Shown piece after piece: positions 49,833 to 58,621 of a stretch of DNA of 64,000 nt (positions are counted from its first letter, which is position 1; every line of letters starts with the position of its first letter). The translations under genes and the position numbers were made by a program. The stretch lies in the NCBI GenBank assembly GCA_964397655.1, contig CAYNKA010000005.1, positions 186,001 through 250,000 of the forward strand, read 5' to 3'. The notes beneath the pieces were generated by a model, which was not told the origin of the DNA, ran no database searches, and worked only from the letters and a program-made list of their open reading frames with translations. The stretch is from CAYNKA01 sp964397655. GTDB taxonomy: Bacteria; Spirochaetota; Spirochaetia; DTKZ01.

Positions 49833-52223
49833 TCAGAAACCGTCCAGCTCGGTGCGGGCGATGATCTCGTCCTGGACGTCTCGGCTGAGCTGATTCCAGT
49901 TCGTCACATAGGCGGCGACCCGAACGAGGAAATCCGGGTACTTCTCGGGATGCTTCTGCGCGTCCCTGAGGGTTTCCGCGTCGAGTACGTTGAACTGGGC
50001 GTGGAAACAGCCCAGTCCGAAGCCGGCTTTGATCAGGGCCGCGAGATTCTTGATCCCCTCCGTGCTCTCCAGGAGGCTCCTGTTGAACTTCATGTTGAGA
50101 AGGGTCCCGTTCACCGCTCGCCTGTGCGGAAGCCGCGCCTGGGAACGCATGATCGCGGTGGCCCCTGACTTCGAGGAGCCGCTGGAGGGCGACGACGCGT
50201 CTGAGAGCGGCGCGTACGCGCTCCGCCCGTCGGGAGTCGCCCCAACCCGCTTCCCGAAACCTATGTGTGCGGTGAGGCAGTAGAAGCTCGCGGTGTAGAT
50301 CCCGCCCCAGATGTCCCGGTACGGAGAGACCGAGTCGCAGCAGAGGTCGAAGACCCGTTTGGCCATCCTGTCTGCCTCCTCGTCGTCGTTCCCGAATTTA
50401 GGCGCATCGTTCTTGAGGCGCGCGCGCAGGACCTCGGCACCCTTCCAGTCCTTCCTGAGCGCATCGAGCACCTCCGCAAAGGGGATCCTTCCCGAATCGA
50501 AAACGAGCCGCTTCAGGGCGGCGAGGGAGTCGGAGACGGTCGCGAGCCCCACGAACTGGACTCCGGTCTGGTAGTAGCGCGCGCCGCCCGCGTTCACGTC
50601 CCTGCCCGTCTCGAGACAGCCTTCGACGAGCAGGGACTCGTAGGGCTCCGGCCACAGGTCGCGATGCGCGATCTGGAGCGCGGTGATGCCCTGGACCGTG
50701 AGGTCGAAAAGATATGCCAACTGCTTCTCGAAGGCGTCCATCAGGGCCTCGAAGTTCCCGAAACTCGCTGGATCTCCCGTGGGAAGGCCGAGAAGCTCGC
50801 CGGTCTCGGGATCGATCCCGCCGTTGAGGGTGAGCTCCAGGCATTTCGCAAGGTTGAACATCGCGGCGTCCGCCCAGGTCCAGGATTTTCCCGGCACGCC
50901 GAACTCGACGCATCCGATGAAGCCCCAGTTGGTCCTCGCTTCCTCGAGAGGAATACCCGCCTCGAGGAACATCTCGGTCCCCACGTGATAATTGAAGAAT
51001 TTCGGCTTGCTCGACCTGGGTACGAGGCTCGTAGCCTTCAGGAAGAAATCGTCGTCCATGGCCTCGTTCCACAACACGGCGATGTCGGGCTGATACAGCC
51101 TCACCTTGAGTTCGGCTTCCAGGAAAAGCTCGGCTACGGCGCCCGCCGTGTCCCCTCCGTCGGCCCCGATTCCGCCGAGAAGGACGGGCTGTCCGACCGG
51201 AAAGCCGCCGTAGATCTTCGCGGCGTTGTTGTTGTAGAGCTTGAGGATGTCGTTCGTCTTGAACATGAAGGAGACGAGAAGCGTCACCGCGGCCTCACGG
51301 GTAATGTCCCCCCTTTCGAGACTCGCGCGGTAGTACGGCTCGAGGTATTCAGGAATCCTCCCGAGGGTGACTCCGTAGCCGTTCGAGTCTATGTAGCAGG
51401 CGACGTGTGCGAACCAGATCGACTGGAGTGCCTCGAAGAATGTCCCGGCAGGCTTCATCGGAACCTTTTCCGCAGCCTTCGCGATCCGTTCCAGCTCGGC
51501 CTTCCTTCCTGGATCTTTTTCCTCCGCGGCCATGGAGGACGCGAGCCTCGCGTATCGCCCGGCGAAGATCCTCATCGCCTCCGTGTTGATGAGCGCGGCC
51601 TCGTAGAAAAGCCGCCGCTCGTAAGAGGCGGCGTCCGTGAGGGAAAGCTCCTTCAGTCTGTCTCGCGCGATCGTCTCGATCGCGTCGAAGCCCCAATTGA
51701 GAACCTTACGGTAGTCGGGAATGAAATGTCCCGTCCCGCAGGTGAGCATGTTCTCCGCGGAAAAGACGCCCGCCTCCCTCCGCCTGACCGCTTCCTTGGG
51801 CAGGAGAGCGAGCCCGTAGTCCTTGAGAGTCCTTCCCTTCCAGGAAGGAAGGATCCTTTCCAGCTCGGCCTTGGTTTCCGCGGGGACCTCGAATTTATCC
51901 CCGTCCCTCGTGCCGTAGGAATCGAGCTCGTTCAGCACGAAATCCACACCGCCCTCGGGAAACAGGGGAGCGGACACCGGCTCCGGGCCCAGGTTGCCCG
52001 CGAGCAGCTCCCAGGGCTCGATATAGGCGGTCATCTCGGAGAGAACCTTTCTGAATGCCTTCGCCCGTTTAAGGATCGGCGGATCCTGCTCGGTTTCACG
52101 GTAGGATTCCGTCACGAGGCGGGCGCGTTCGTGGGTGAGCCGGGGCTTGAGAAGCCTTTTCAGGTAATCCCGGCGGACCTCTTCCAGTTTGATCGGATCA
52201 TCGAGGTACGACATGGGAGCCAT
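49833..52223 (-). CDS. Glycyl-radical enzyme family protein with Ala at the radical position
   Basis: Pyruvate formate-lyase-like protein, 796 aa (start 52223; ATG 52214 is also possible). The active-site Cys loop is intact (FIGCVEFGVPGKSW, Cys438), as are WADAAMFNLAKCLELTLNGG and the C-terminal FNVLDAETLRDAQKHPEKYPDFLVRV. But the radical motif RVAGY reads RVAAY: codon 49913-49911 on the minus strand is GCC (Ala771), 25 residues from the C-terminus where the radical Gly belongs. The following residues are VTNWNQLS. Substrate class is not evident. Without the Gly, normal radical storage seems impossible. Confidence 0.88.
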   Translation of the reverse strand: MAPMSYLDDPIKLEEVRRDYLKRLLKPRLTHERARLVTESYRETEQDPPILKRAKAFRKVLSEMTAYIEPWELLAGNLGPEPVSAPLFPEGGVDFVLNELDSYGTRDGDKFEVPAETKAELERILPSWKGRTLKDYGLALLPKEAVRRREAGVFSAENMLTCGTGHFIPDYRKVLNWGFDAIETIARDRLKELSLTDAASYERRLFYEAALINTEAMRIFAGRYARLASSMAAEEKDPGRKAELERIAKAAEKVPMKPAGTFFEALQSIWFAHVACYIDSNGYGVTLGRIPEYLEPYYRASLERGDITREAAVTLLVSFMFKTNDILKLYNNNAAKIYGGFPVGQPVLLGGIGADGGDTAGAVAELFLEAELKVRLYQPDIAVLWNEAMDDDFFLKATSLVPRSSKPKFFNYHVGTEMFLEAGIPLEEARTNWGFIGCVEFGVPGKSWTWADAAMFNLAKCLELTLNGGIDPETGELLGLPTGDPASFGNFEALMDAFEKQLAYLFDLTVQGITALQIAHRDLWPEPYESLLVEGCLETGRDVNAGGARYYQTGVQFVGLATVSDSLAALKRLVFDSGRIPFAEVLDALRKDWKGAEVLRARLKNDAPKFGNDDEEADRMAKRVFDLCCDSVSPYRDIWGGIYTASFYCLTAHIGFGKRVGATPDGRSAYAPLSDASSPSSGSSKSGATAIMRSQARLPHRRAVNGTLLNMKFNRSLLESTEGIKNLAALIKAGFGLGCFHAQFNVLDAETLRDAQKHPEKYPDFLVRVAAYVTNWNQLSRDVQDEIIARTELDGF

Positions 52224-52280
52224 AGTACACGGAACTGCGGCGTGTGAAAAGCTCACGGATTCATCGAACGAGGGTTCGCC

Positions 52281-52309
52281 TTGTGGTCGTTCGGGTAAAA
52301 TGATATAGT
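52281..52309 (+). promoter_or_regulatory. Candidate promoter of the DRTGG-HATPase-hydrogenase-like operon
   Basis: -35 TTGTGG (52281-52286), 17-nt spacer, -10 TATAGT (52304-52309, five of six). The ATG is 16 nt downstream with GGGAAAA as a possible SD. Confidence 0.45.
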
Positions 52310-52325
52310 TGACGGGAAAACGATC

Positions 52326-52733
52326 ATGACCGTAAAAGACATTGTTACCATACTTGACGCCGAACTTTTCACGGGAGAGGAACTTCTCGAAAAGCAGGTC
52401 CGCGCCGCGTGCGGCTCGGATCTCATGAGCGACGTCATCGCCTTCGTGAAGGACGAGATAGCACTCCTCACCGGCCTCAACACCATCCAGGCCGTACGGA
52501 CCGCCATCATCATGGACGTCGTCGTGCTCATCATGGTACGGGGCAAGCGGCCTTCCAAGGAAATGATAGCCCTGGCGGAAGAGAACGGCCTCGCCGTCGC
52601 ATCCACCAACCTGCCTTTGTTTCTCGCATGCGGCAGACTCTTCGCGGCCGGACTCACACGAGGGGGCACCCGGGACATCGGGAACACCCCGGAGCACCAG
52701 GATGAACCTCCACTACGATGTCCCCGGGAATGA
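52326..52733 (+). CDS. DRTGG-domain protein
   Basis: Small cytoplasmic 135-aa protein with a DRTGG-type regulatory domain (about 1-115): TVKDIVTILDAELFTGEELLEKQVRAACGSDLMSDVI and VVVLIMVRGKRPSKEMIALAEENGLAVAST. The family often stands beside CBS-domain or redox proteins and is of unknown ligand. Here it begins a three-gene unit with a HATPase-fold protein and a hydrogenase-like protein. Its end overlaps the next gene by 32 bp. Confidence 0.82.
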   Translation: MTVKDIVTILDAELFTGEELLEKQVRAACGSDLMSDVIAFVKDEIALLTGLNTIQAVRTAIIMDVVVLIMVRGKRPSKEMIALAEENGLAVASTNLPLFLACGRLFAAGLTRGGTRDIGNTPEHQDEPPLRCPRE

Positions 52734-53124
52734 TTACGTCAAGGCCGGCGAGGCTTCGGCGGAAACGAAGCGCACGCTGAAACTTCTCGGCCTTCCGCCC
52801 GAGACCGTCCGCAGGGCGATCATCGCGATGTACGAGGCCGAGATCAACATGATCATCCACGCCGGCGGAGGCACGGCGGACGTGGACATTTCGGCTGACA
52901 GTCTCCGCATCCGCATGAAGGACGAAGGGCCCGGCATCCCCGACATCGACCTCGCCATGAAGGAAGGATACTCGACGGCCTCCGACGAAGTCCGGAGCAT
53001 GGGCTTCGGATCAGGAATGGGGCTGCCGAACATGAAGCGGAACTCCGACGGGCTCTCCATCGTGAGCGGTCCTGAGACCGGGACCCTCGTCGAAATAAGG
53101 ATCGATTTGAAGGAGAAGCGATGA
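52702..53124 (+). CDS. HATPase-fold protein, anti-sigma-factor/RsbW-like
   Basis: 140-aa ATP-binding protein with the histidine-kinase-like ATPase fold but no kinase domain. N box EAEINMIIHAGGG (about 46-58), DEGPGIPDIDLAMKEGYST (G1 box) and GFGSGMGLPNMKRNSD (G2 box). This is the RsbW/SpoIIAB style of protein, which can phosphorylate or sequester a partner. Co-encoded with the DRTGG and hydrogenase-like proteins, so it may be the output module of a redox sensor (inference). Its stop overlaps the following ATG by 4 bp. Confidence 0.88.
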   Translation: MNLHYDVPGNDYVKAGEASAETKRTLKLLGLPPETVRRAIIAMYEAEINMIIHAGGGTADVDISADSLRIRMKDEGPGIPDIDLAMKEGYSTASDEVRSMGFGSGMGLPNMKRNSDGLSIVSGPETGTLVEIRIDLKEKR

Positions 53125-54428
53125 ACGGCTACTACCACTCGGTGGCCCTGCAGGAAGACAAATGCAGGGGATGCACGAACTGCATTTCCAACTGCCCCAC
53201 CGAGGCGATCCGCGTCCGGAAAGGAAAGGCACGCATAATCCTCGAACGGTGCATCGACTGCGGCGAATGCATCCGGATCTGCCCTTCCCACGCGAAGATA
53301 GCCGACACCGACGCCCTGGAAGCGGTTCAGAAATACGACTTCCGGGTCGCCGTTCCCGCCCCGAGTCTGTTCGGCCAGTTTCCCCGGACGATCACGCGCG
53401 ATCATGTCCTCACCGCCCTGAAACGTCTCGGCTTCGACGACGTGTTCGAGGTCGCGATCGCCGCCGATCTCGTGGCGAGGGCCTATCGCGACTATTTCGC
53501 GAAGACCGGGCAGCCGAAGCCTCTCATATCCTCTTCATGCCCGGCCGTCGTGCGGCTCATCCAGGTCCGTTTCCCGAGCCTCATCGAACACATAGTCCGC
53601 GTTAAGGCCCCCATGGAAATCGCCGGCTGGATCGTGAAGAACCGCATCCACGCCGACAAGAGGAACATCGGGGTGTTCTTCATAACGCCGTGTCCCGCGA
53701 AACGAACGAGCATCAAATCGTCCCTGAGCATCGACTCGTCCTCGGTCGACGGCGCGATCGCCGCCCGAGACATCTACGTCCTTCTCCGCAACATCGCCGC
53801 CGGCATCAAGGTCCCCGAAAAGCTTTCCTCGGCCGCCGCCACGGGCCTGGGGTGGGCTGGATCGGACGGCGAGGCCGCCTCCATAGGCCTGCCGCGGACC
53901 CTGACGGTCGACGGCATCCACCGGGTCATCGGCGTGCTGGAACTCATGGAGAACGGCGGGCTGAAGGATTTCGACCTGCTCGAAGCCATGGCCTGTCCCG
54001 GAGGCTGCGTGGGAGGGCCCCTCAATCCCGACAATGCCGCGGCCGCGCGGGCCAGGATTCGCGCTGTCGCCGAAGAGACGGAAGCAGGACGTCCCTCGCC
54101 GTCGATCCGGTACGAGGACGTTCCCGAGAGTGAATTCGCCTGGGAAAAGAGCCTCTCCGCTCGTTCGATCATGGACTTGGACGGGGACCTGGAGACGGCC
54201 TTGGAGAAACTCAAGGAAGTCGACCGGCTCACCGCGAACCTTCCGGGACTGGACTGCGGTTCGTGCGGTTCTCCCTCGTGCCGTACTCTGGCGGAAGACA
54301 TCGTACGCGGAACAGCCCAGGAGACCGACTGTGTATTCATCCTGCGCGAACGGATCAGGAAACTCGCCCTGGAAATGGTCGACCTCGAAGAACAGCTCCC
54401 TCCTTCTCTCCCGCCGAGATCCTCCTGA
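53121..54428 (+). CDS. [FeFe]-hydrogenase-like iron-sulfur protein (sensor type)
   Basis: 435-aa cytoplasmic protein with two N-terminal [4Fe-4S] motifs (CRGCTNCISNCPTEAI; CIDCGECIRICPSHA), a hydrogenase large-subunit-like domain and a C-terminal RnfB-type cluster (GLDCGSCGSPSCRTLAED). All four H-cluster-type Cys are present but in altered motifs: SSSCPAVV (L1, normally TSCCPGW), TPCPAKRTS (L2) and EAMACPGGCVGG (L3). No Met/Lys-type residues of efficient catalysis are obvious. With the HATPase and DRTGG partners, a redox or H2 sensor is more likely than a catalytic hydrogenase. Confidence 0.82.
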   Translation: MNGYYHSVALQEDKCRGCTNCISNCPTEAIRVRKGKARIILERCIDCGECIRICPSHAKIADTDALEAVQKYDFRVAVPAPSLFGQFPRTITRDHVLTALKRLGFDDVFEVAIAADLVARAYRDYFAKTGQPKPLISSSCPAVVRLIQVRFPSLIEHIVRVKAPMEIAGWIVKNRIHADKRNIGVFFITPCPAKRTSIKSSLSIDSSSVDGAIAARDIYVLLRNIAAGIKVPEKLSSAAATGLGWAGSDGEAASIGLPRTLTVDGIHRVIGVLELMENGGLKDFDLLEAMACPGGCVGGPLNPDNAAAARARIRAVAEETEAGRPSPSIRYEDVPESEFAWEKSLSARSIMDLDGDLETALEKLKEVDRLTANLPGLDCGSCGSPSCRTLAEDIVRGTAQETDCVFILRERIRKLALEMVDLEEQLPPSLPPRSS

Positions 54429-54465
54429 TGGCCGGCCGAGCGTCCTTCGGATGCACGAAGTCTCT

Positions 54466-54493
54466 TGTCATTTTTCCCAAAAGCGACTAGGAT
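54466..54493 (+). promoter_or_regulatory. Candidate promoter of the rightward glycosyltransferase
   Basis: -35 TTGTCA (54466-54471, five of six), 16-nt spacer, -10 TAGGAT (54488-54493, four of six). ATG 54502 begins 8 nt further on, so the leader is absent or very short. Confidence 0.45.
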
Positions 54494-54501
54494 TCCGCGG
54501 G

Positions 54502-55683
54502 ATGAATATCGCGTTCTTCACCGATACGTATTCGCCTCAGATCAACGGTGTCGTCACCTCCCTGCGCATCTTCAAGGAAGAACTCGAACGCCAAGGCCAC
54601 AGAGTGTACGTGTTCTGTCCCTCCTACGGGGGGAGGGAAGAACCCGAGGAGAACGTTTACCGCGTTTTTTCCATCCCGTATCCGACCGAGAGGATGAAGG
54701 ATCAAAGGCTCATATTCCCCCTCTGCCGGGCTTTCCTGAGTTTCCGCGGACTCGGGATAGACATAGTCCATTTTCACGTTCCCCACTATCTCGGCGCCTA
54801 CGGAATCATGTTGGCGAAACTGTGGAAGATCCCGGTCGTCCACACGTATCACACGCTCTTCATCCAATACACGCATTACGTCAAGATGAGGAGGAGCCTC
54901 GCGGTCAAGGCGGTGAAATTCATATCGCGCAACTTCGCGAATCGATGCGTCAGGGTCATAGTCCCCTCCCCCGAAGTGAGGGAAGAGCTCGCCTCCTACG
55001 GGGTCAAGCCTCCCATAGACGTCATTCCCACCGGCATCGAACTCGTTCGCAGGGAACCGCTCGAAAGCAGGGAATACCTGGATGGACGGTACCGGCTGCC
55101 CAAGGACAAGAGACGGCTCGTCTTCGTCGGTCGGTTCGCCCGCGAGAAGAACATCGAAATGCTCCTCTCCATGATGCGCGTCCTCGGGGAAAAGACGCCC
55201 GGATACCACCTCCTTCTCGTCGGCGACGGCCCCGACAGGCCCCGGCTGGACGGCATCATCGACCGTTTCGGACTCGGGGACCGCGTCACCGTGACCGGCT
55301 TCATCCCCCGCGGCCGGGTCTTCGATCTGCTCAGGTATTCGGACCTGCTCGTCTTTCCCTCGGCGACCGAAACCCAGGGGCTCGTCCTGCTGGAAGCGAT
55401 GTCCGTCGGCCTTCCCGTCGTGGCGGTCGACGCCATGGGAGCGTCGGACGTCCTGCGCGACGGAAGGGGGGGTATCGCGGTCAGGAACGATCTCGGGGAC
55501 TTCATAGCCGCCGTGGAGAGGCTGCTGAACGATCGGGATCTCTACGATGAGAAAAGCAGGAGCGGCAGGGAGAAGGTGCTGGACTGGTCCACCGAAACCA
55601 TGACCCGAAAATTGACGGATTTCTACAAAAGGTCGATCCTCGAATATAGGAACGAGCGTCGCGGGAAAACGGGAGCGCTATAG
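54502..55683 (+). CDS. GT4-family glycosyltransferase
   Basis: Retaining GT-B glycosyltransferase of family 4, 393 aa. N-terminal acceptor domain MNIAFFTDTYSPQINGVVTSL with the glycine-rich loop, and donor domain RLVFVGRFAREKNIEMLL, LVGDGPDRPRL, then the E-x7-E nucleotide-sugar motif ATETQGLVLLEAMSVGLPVV. Proteins of this type near spirochaetal and firmicute lipid genes glycosylate diacylglycerol, so a glycolipid role is plausible. Start 54502 is the first Met that gives the standard N-terminus; the longer frame is a shadow of the previous gene. Confidence 0.9.
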   Translation: MNIAFFTDTYSPQINGVVTSLRIFKEELERQGHRVYVFCPSYGGREEPEENVYRVFSIPYPTERMKDQRLIFPLCRAFLSFRGLGIDIVHFHVPHYLGAYGIMLAKLWKIPVVHTYHTLFIQYTHYVKMRRSLAVKAVKFISRNFANRCVRVIVPSPEVREELASYGVKPPIDVIPTGIELVRREPLESREYLDGRYRLPKDKRRLVFVGRFAREKNIEMLLSMMRVLGEKTPGYHLLLVGDGPDRPRLDGIIDRFGLGDRVTVTGFIPRGRVFDLLRYSDLLVFPSATETQGLVLLEAMSVGLPVVAVDAMGASDVLRDGRGGIAVRNDLGDFIAAVERLLNDRDLYDEKSRSGREKVLDWSTETMTRKLTDFYKRSILEYRNERRGKTGAL

Positions 55684-56865
55684 ACTCCCGGCTTCTTTTC
55701 TCGCGAGCAGTTCACGATAGAGCCTCTCGAATTCCGCCGCGACCGCAGCCCCGTCGAATTTCTCCGCGAAAGCCTCGGAGCCCCGTTTGAGCCTGCGAAA
55801 AAGATCGTCGTCCCTCGCGAGGTCCGCCAGGTACTTTCCCATGGCCTCGTGATCCCCGGGAGGAAAAAGAAGCGCGTTGTCCGACGCCAGCTCCCTCATG
55901 CCTTCTACGTCCGCCATGATCAGCGGGATGTCGCAGCAGACGGCCTCGATGACCGTCATGGGCTGGTTTTCCGTAACCGACGCGGTCGCGAAGCCTCTGG
56001 AATGCTGGAGAAGCCCGCTCTTCAGCAGGTCGTCGTGGTTCATCTTCCCGAGAAAGAACACCTTCTCCGCGAGGTTTCGCTGCTTCACGTCCTTCTCGAG
56101 TATCTCCCGGTACGGCCCGTCCCCCACGAGGACGAGCCTGAGTTCGGGATCCCGTCCGACGGCCCATGCGAAGGCCTTCACGAGAACGTCGAGGGACTTC
56201 TCCTGACCGAGCCGTCCGATGAAAATGAAAGTCTTCCTGTTGTAGAACGGAAAGCGGGAAACGAGCTCGTCCCAGGCTGAATAGCCCTGGAACCGGCTCC
56301 GGTCGATGCCGTTGCATACTTGATGCACGGTCTTGTCGGGATTCCTCCTCTTGAGCTCGGCCGTCGCGAAACGGCTCGGCGCGGTGATCGTATCCGAGGC
56401 GCGGAGGAATTTCTCCATGAACCACCAGATCACCCTTCTTCCGGGACGGACGAGGATTTTCAGCTTCACGAAATAGAGGATGTAGGTGTCCTCGTTGAGC
56501 ATCGTGTGGAAGGTGTGCATAACGGGAAGACCTAGCCGGCGAGCATGGTTGATCGCCGACCAGGCAACCGTCCACGGCCCGGTGATGTGGACGATCTCGA
56601 TGCGTTCGGTCTCGAGTTTTTCGAGAAGGCTCTTGTCCCAGGGGTTGGAAAACCTCACACCGGGATAGATGAAGGTGGAAACGGACGGCACGGTGAAGAC
56701 TTCCATGCCGTCCACATCCTTCACCTGTTGATAGTTCTTGTCGCCGGGAACCACGATGAGGATATGGTGTCCCCGTGCCCTCAGGTTCCGCGCGAGATCG
56801 AGAGTCGCCGTTATCACCCCGTTGATTTCGGGGAAGAAGATCTCAAGAAAAAAGGCGATCCGCAT
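55678..56865 (-). CDS. GT4-family glycosyltransferase (second, convergent)
   Basis: GT-B glycosyltransferase, 395 aa, similar in plan to its convergent neighbour but on the opposite strand. N-terminus MRIAFFLEIFFPEINGVITATLDLA, mid-protein CNGIDRSRFQG, donor-site FIFIGRLGQEKSLDVLVKAF, LVGDGPYREIL and VTENQPMTVIEAVCCDIPLIMAD (E-x7-E). Its stop codon abuts that of the other gene inside the palindrome CTATAG (55678-55683). The two may act in one glycolipid or surface-polysaccharide pathway. Confidence 0.9.
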   Translation of the reverse strand: MRIAFFLEIFFPEINGVITATLDLARNLRARGHHILIVVPGDKNYQQVKDVDGMEVFTVPSVSTFIYPGVRFSNPWDKSLLEKLETERIEIVHITGPWTVAWSAINHARRLGLPVMHTFHTMLNEDTYILYFVKLKILVRPGRRVIWWFMEKFLRASDTITAPSRFATAELKRRNPDKTVHQVCNGIDRSRFQGYSAWDELVSRFPFYNRKTFIFIGRLGQEKSLDVLVKAFAWAVGRDPELRLVLVGDGPYREILEKDVKQRNLAEKVFFLGKMNHDDLLKSGLLQHSRGFATASVTENQPMTVIEAVCCDIPLIMADVEGMRELASDNALLFPPGDHEAMGKYLADLARDDDLFRRLKRGSEAFAEKFDGAAVAAEFERLYRELLARKEAGSL

Positions 56866-56893
56866 ACGACTCTAATTTACTTCGTCACCGCTC

Positions 56894-58540
56894 TCAGTAA
56901 CGCAGGCCGAGGCCGAAGTTGGCGTAATGGAACGTCTCGTTTTCGTCCTGAACCGTGCCCACGTTCCAAACACGCTGGAAGGTGTAACCGCCCTTGATGA
57001 TCGCGGTCATGATTCCTACGGGGATGCTGTACTCGATCTGGAATCCAGCCTGTACCGCGGTCTCGAGCACGGCCTGGTTCAGGAAATTCGTCTTGTAGTG
57101 GAACGATGAATCCCCGTGGACGTTATACCCGTCGTCGAGGATGGATCCGTCGTTCCTGGCGTCGGGATCGATCATGTGAACCGATGCGTTCCCGTGCCTC
57201 TGGAGCCTGCCGGTCAACGTGAGCCTCATGTTCGCGATCGGCTCCAGAAGCGCTTCGATGGTCACCCGGTCGGAGTTCGGGTCCATGCCGACGCCGAGGT
57301 TCGTGCCGTAATGGGTGTAGTTGTTGTAGTTGGCCTGGGCGAGCGCGGCAAGGCGGTTGGCGGCGGTGAGCTCGAAACCGTCCTCGGCGTAAAGCTGGTC
57401 CTTGTGCGTGTACATGTAAGGGGTTACCGCCGTGTAATCGAATGAAATCCGCTTCAGGATGCCCGCCCGATCGGGAGTCCATTGGACGCCGGTCTGGGCG
57501 GCCACCTTGAATTTCGTCCCGAAGTCGAACTTGAGAATGTCGTTCAGATTGGTGTCGTCGAGGTAGAAAACGAAGGGAATCTTCCAATTTTTTCCCAGCC
57601 TGACGTCGGCCATGAGGCCGACCAGGGAATTGTCCTTGAATCCGGCCATCGACTGGGCGTAGAAAAGCTCTTTGGCGGGAAGAAGATACGTGAGGTCGAA
57701 CCTGCCGCCCCAGACCACCGTTTCGAAATAGCCGAGTTCGAGCCAATCGGTCGGATAGAAGTTGAAGGACTGCAGGATGAGGTGCTTGTCCGGGAACTTG
57801 TCGTCTTCGCCGGAAGTCGACCAGAGATAATCCGTCGCGGCAAGCTCCAAAAGCACGGTAGAATAGGAGAACCAGCCGTTCCTGTATACGGCGGAATAAT
57901 GACCGGTATGGGTCGCGTCGGCGCTCAACACGACGCTGTCCCCCCAGAAAGGTCCGAAAGAGTTTCTGGAAATCCCCGCCTGGAAGTAGAGGTCTTTGTC
58001 GCCCGCGGCGAACATGACGTTCTGACTCTGCCTGAGGTCGATCTTCTTCCCCTTCACCGTCACGTCCGCCCAGGTTTCGAACACGTCGATGTCGGTCCTC
58101 CGCCCCAGAGGAAGGACGTCGCCGTCCTGTTCGTGAATGGTGAGACCCTTCACCATGCCCTCGATGTGAATCTTGTCCGTGAGCCAACCGCCGGCCTGGA
58201 TCATGCCGTATGCGGCCTCGTAATCGTCGTCCTTTGTGGCCCGAATCTCGCCGCCCGCTTCCGCGTGAATGGTGAACTTTGCGTTGACTTCCTTCAAGTA
58301 CGCCCGCGCCTTGGCGGAATCGGCGCCGTCTCCCTTTTCCGCGACGGTCGAAAGGAGTTCCTTCACGACCTGAGGAGGATAGGGCCTCAGAACCGGGAGT
58401 TGGCGGATGATCCCCTTGCCTTCCCAGAGAAGCAGGTCCTTATACATGGCGTCGTTAGGATTCAGGGACTGCTGTCCGAAGAGACCCAGAGGAATCGTGA
58501 ACAGCAGCGCGGTTATAATGGACTTGTTTCGAAATTTCAT
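56894..58540 (-). CDS. Outer-membrane beta-barrel, Wzi/capsule-assembly-like
   Basis: Outer-membrane protein of 548 aa with signal peptide KSIITALLFTIPLGLFG, a short helical N-terminal domain (NPNDAMYKDLLLWEGKGIIRQLPVLRPYPPQVV) and then alternating strands to an aromatic C-terminal end (FHYANFGLGLRY), as barrel proteins have. The sequence FQAGISRNSFGPFWGDSVVLSADATHTGHYSAVYR resembles the Wzi family (capsule surface attachment). SD AGGAG lies before the ATG. It neighbours glycosyltransferase genes, which suits surface polysaccharide handling. Confidence 0.82.
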   Translation of the reverse strand: MKFRNKSIITALLFTIPLGLFGQQSLNPNDAMYKDLLLWEGKGIIRQLPVLRPYPPQVVKELLSTVAEKGDGADSAKARAYLKEVNAKFTIHAEAGGEIRATKDDDYEAAYGMIQAGGWLTDKIHIEGMVKGLTIHEQDGDVLPLGRRTDIDVFETWADVTVKGKKIDLRQSQNVMFAAGDKDLYFQAGISRNSFGPFWGDSVVLSADATHTGHYSAVYRNGWFSYSTVLLELAATDYLWSTSGEDDKFPDKHLILQSFNFYPTDWLELGYFETVVWGGRFDLTYLLPAKELFYAQSMAGFKDNSLVGLMADVRLGKNWKIPFVFYLDDTNLNDILKFDFGTKFKVAAQTGVQWTPDRAGILKRISFDYTAVTPYMYTHKDQLYAEDGFELTAANRLAALAQANYNNYTHYGTNLGVGMDPNSDRVTIEALLEPIANMRLTLTGRLQRHGNASVHMIDPDARNDGSILDDGYNVHGDSSFHYKTNFLNQAVLETAVQAGFQIEYSIPVGIMTAIIKGGYTFQRVWNVGTVQDENETFHYANFGLGLRY

Positions 58541-58591
58541 ATGGTGACTCCTGGAGATGAATGAAATTAATCGTTTTATAATACCTGAAGT

Positions 58592-58619
58592 CCGCCGACT
58601 TGTCCATTCTATTCGGCGG
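58592..58619 (-). terminator. Hairpin between the ankyrin gene and the Wzi-like gene
   Basis: Stem CCGCCGA (58592-58598) with TCGGCGG (58613-58619), loop 14 nt, just past the ankyrin stop on the minus strand. No long T tract. A TATTAT box further along could start the Wzi-like gene. Confidence 0.4.
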
Positions 58620-58621
58620 TT

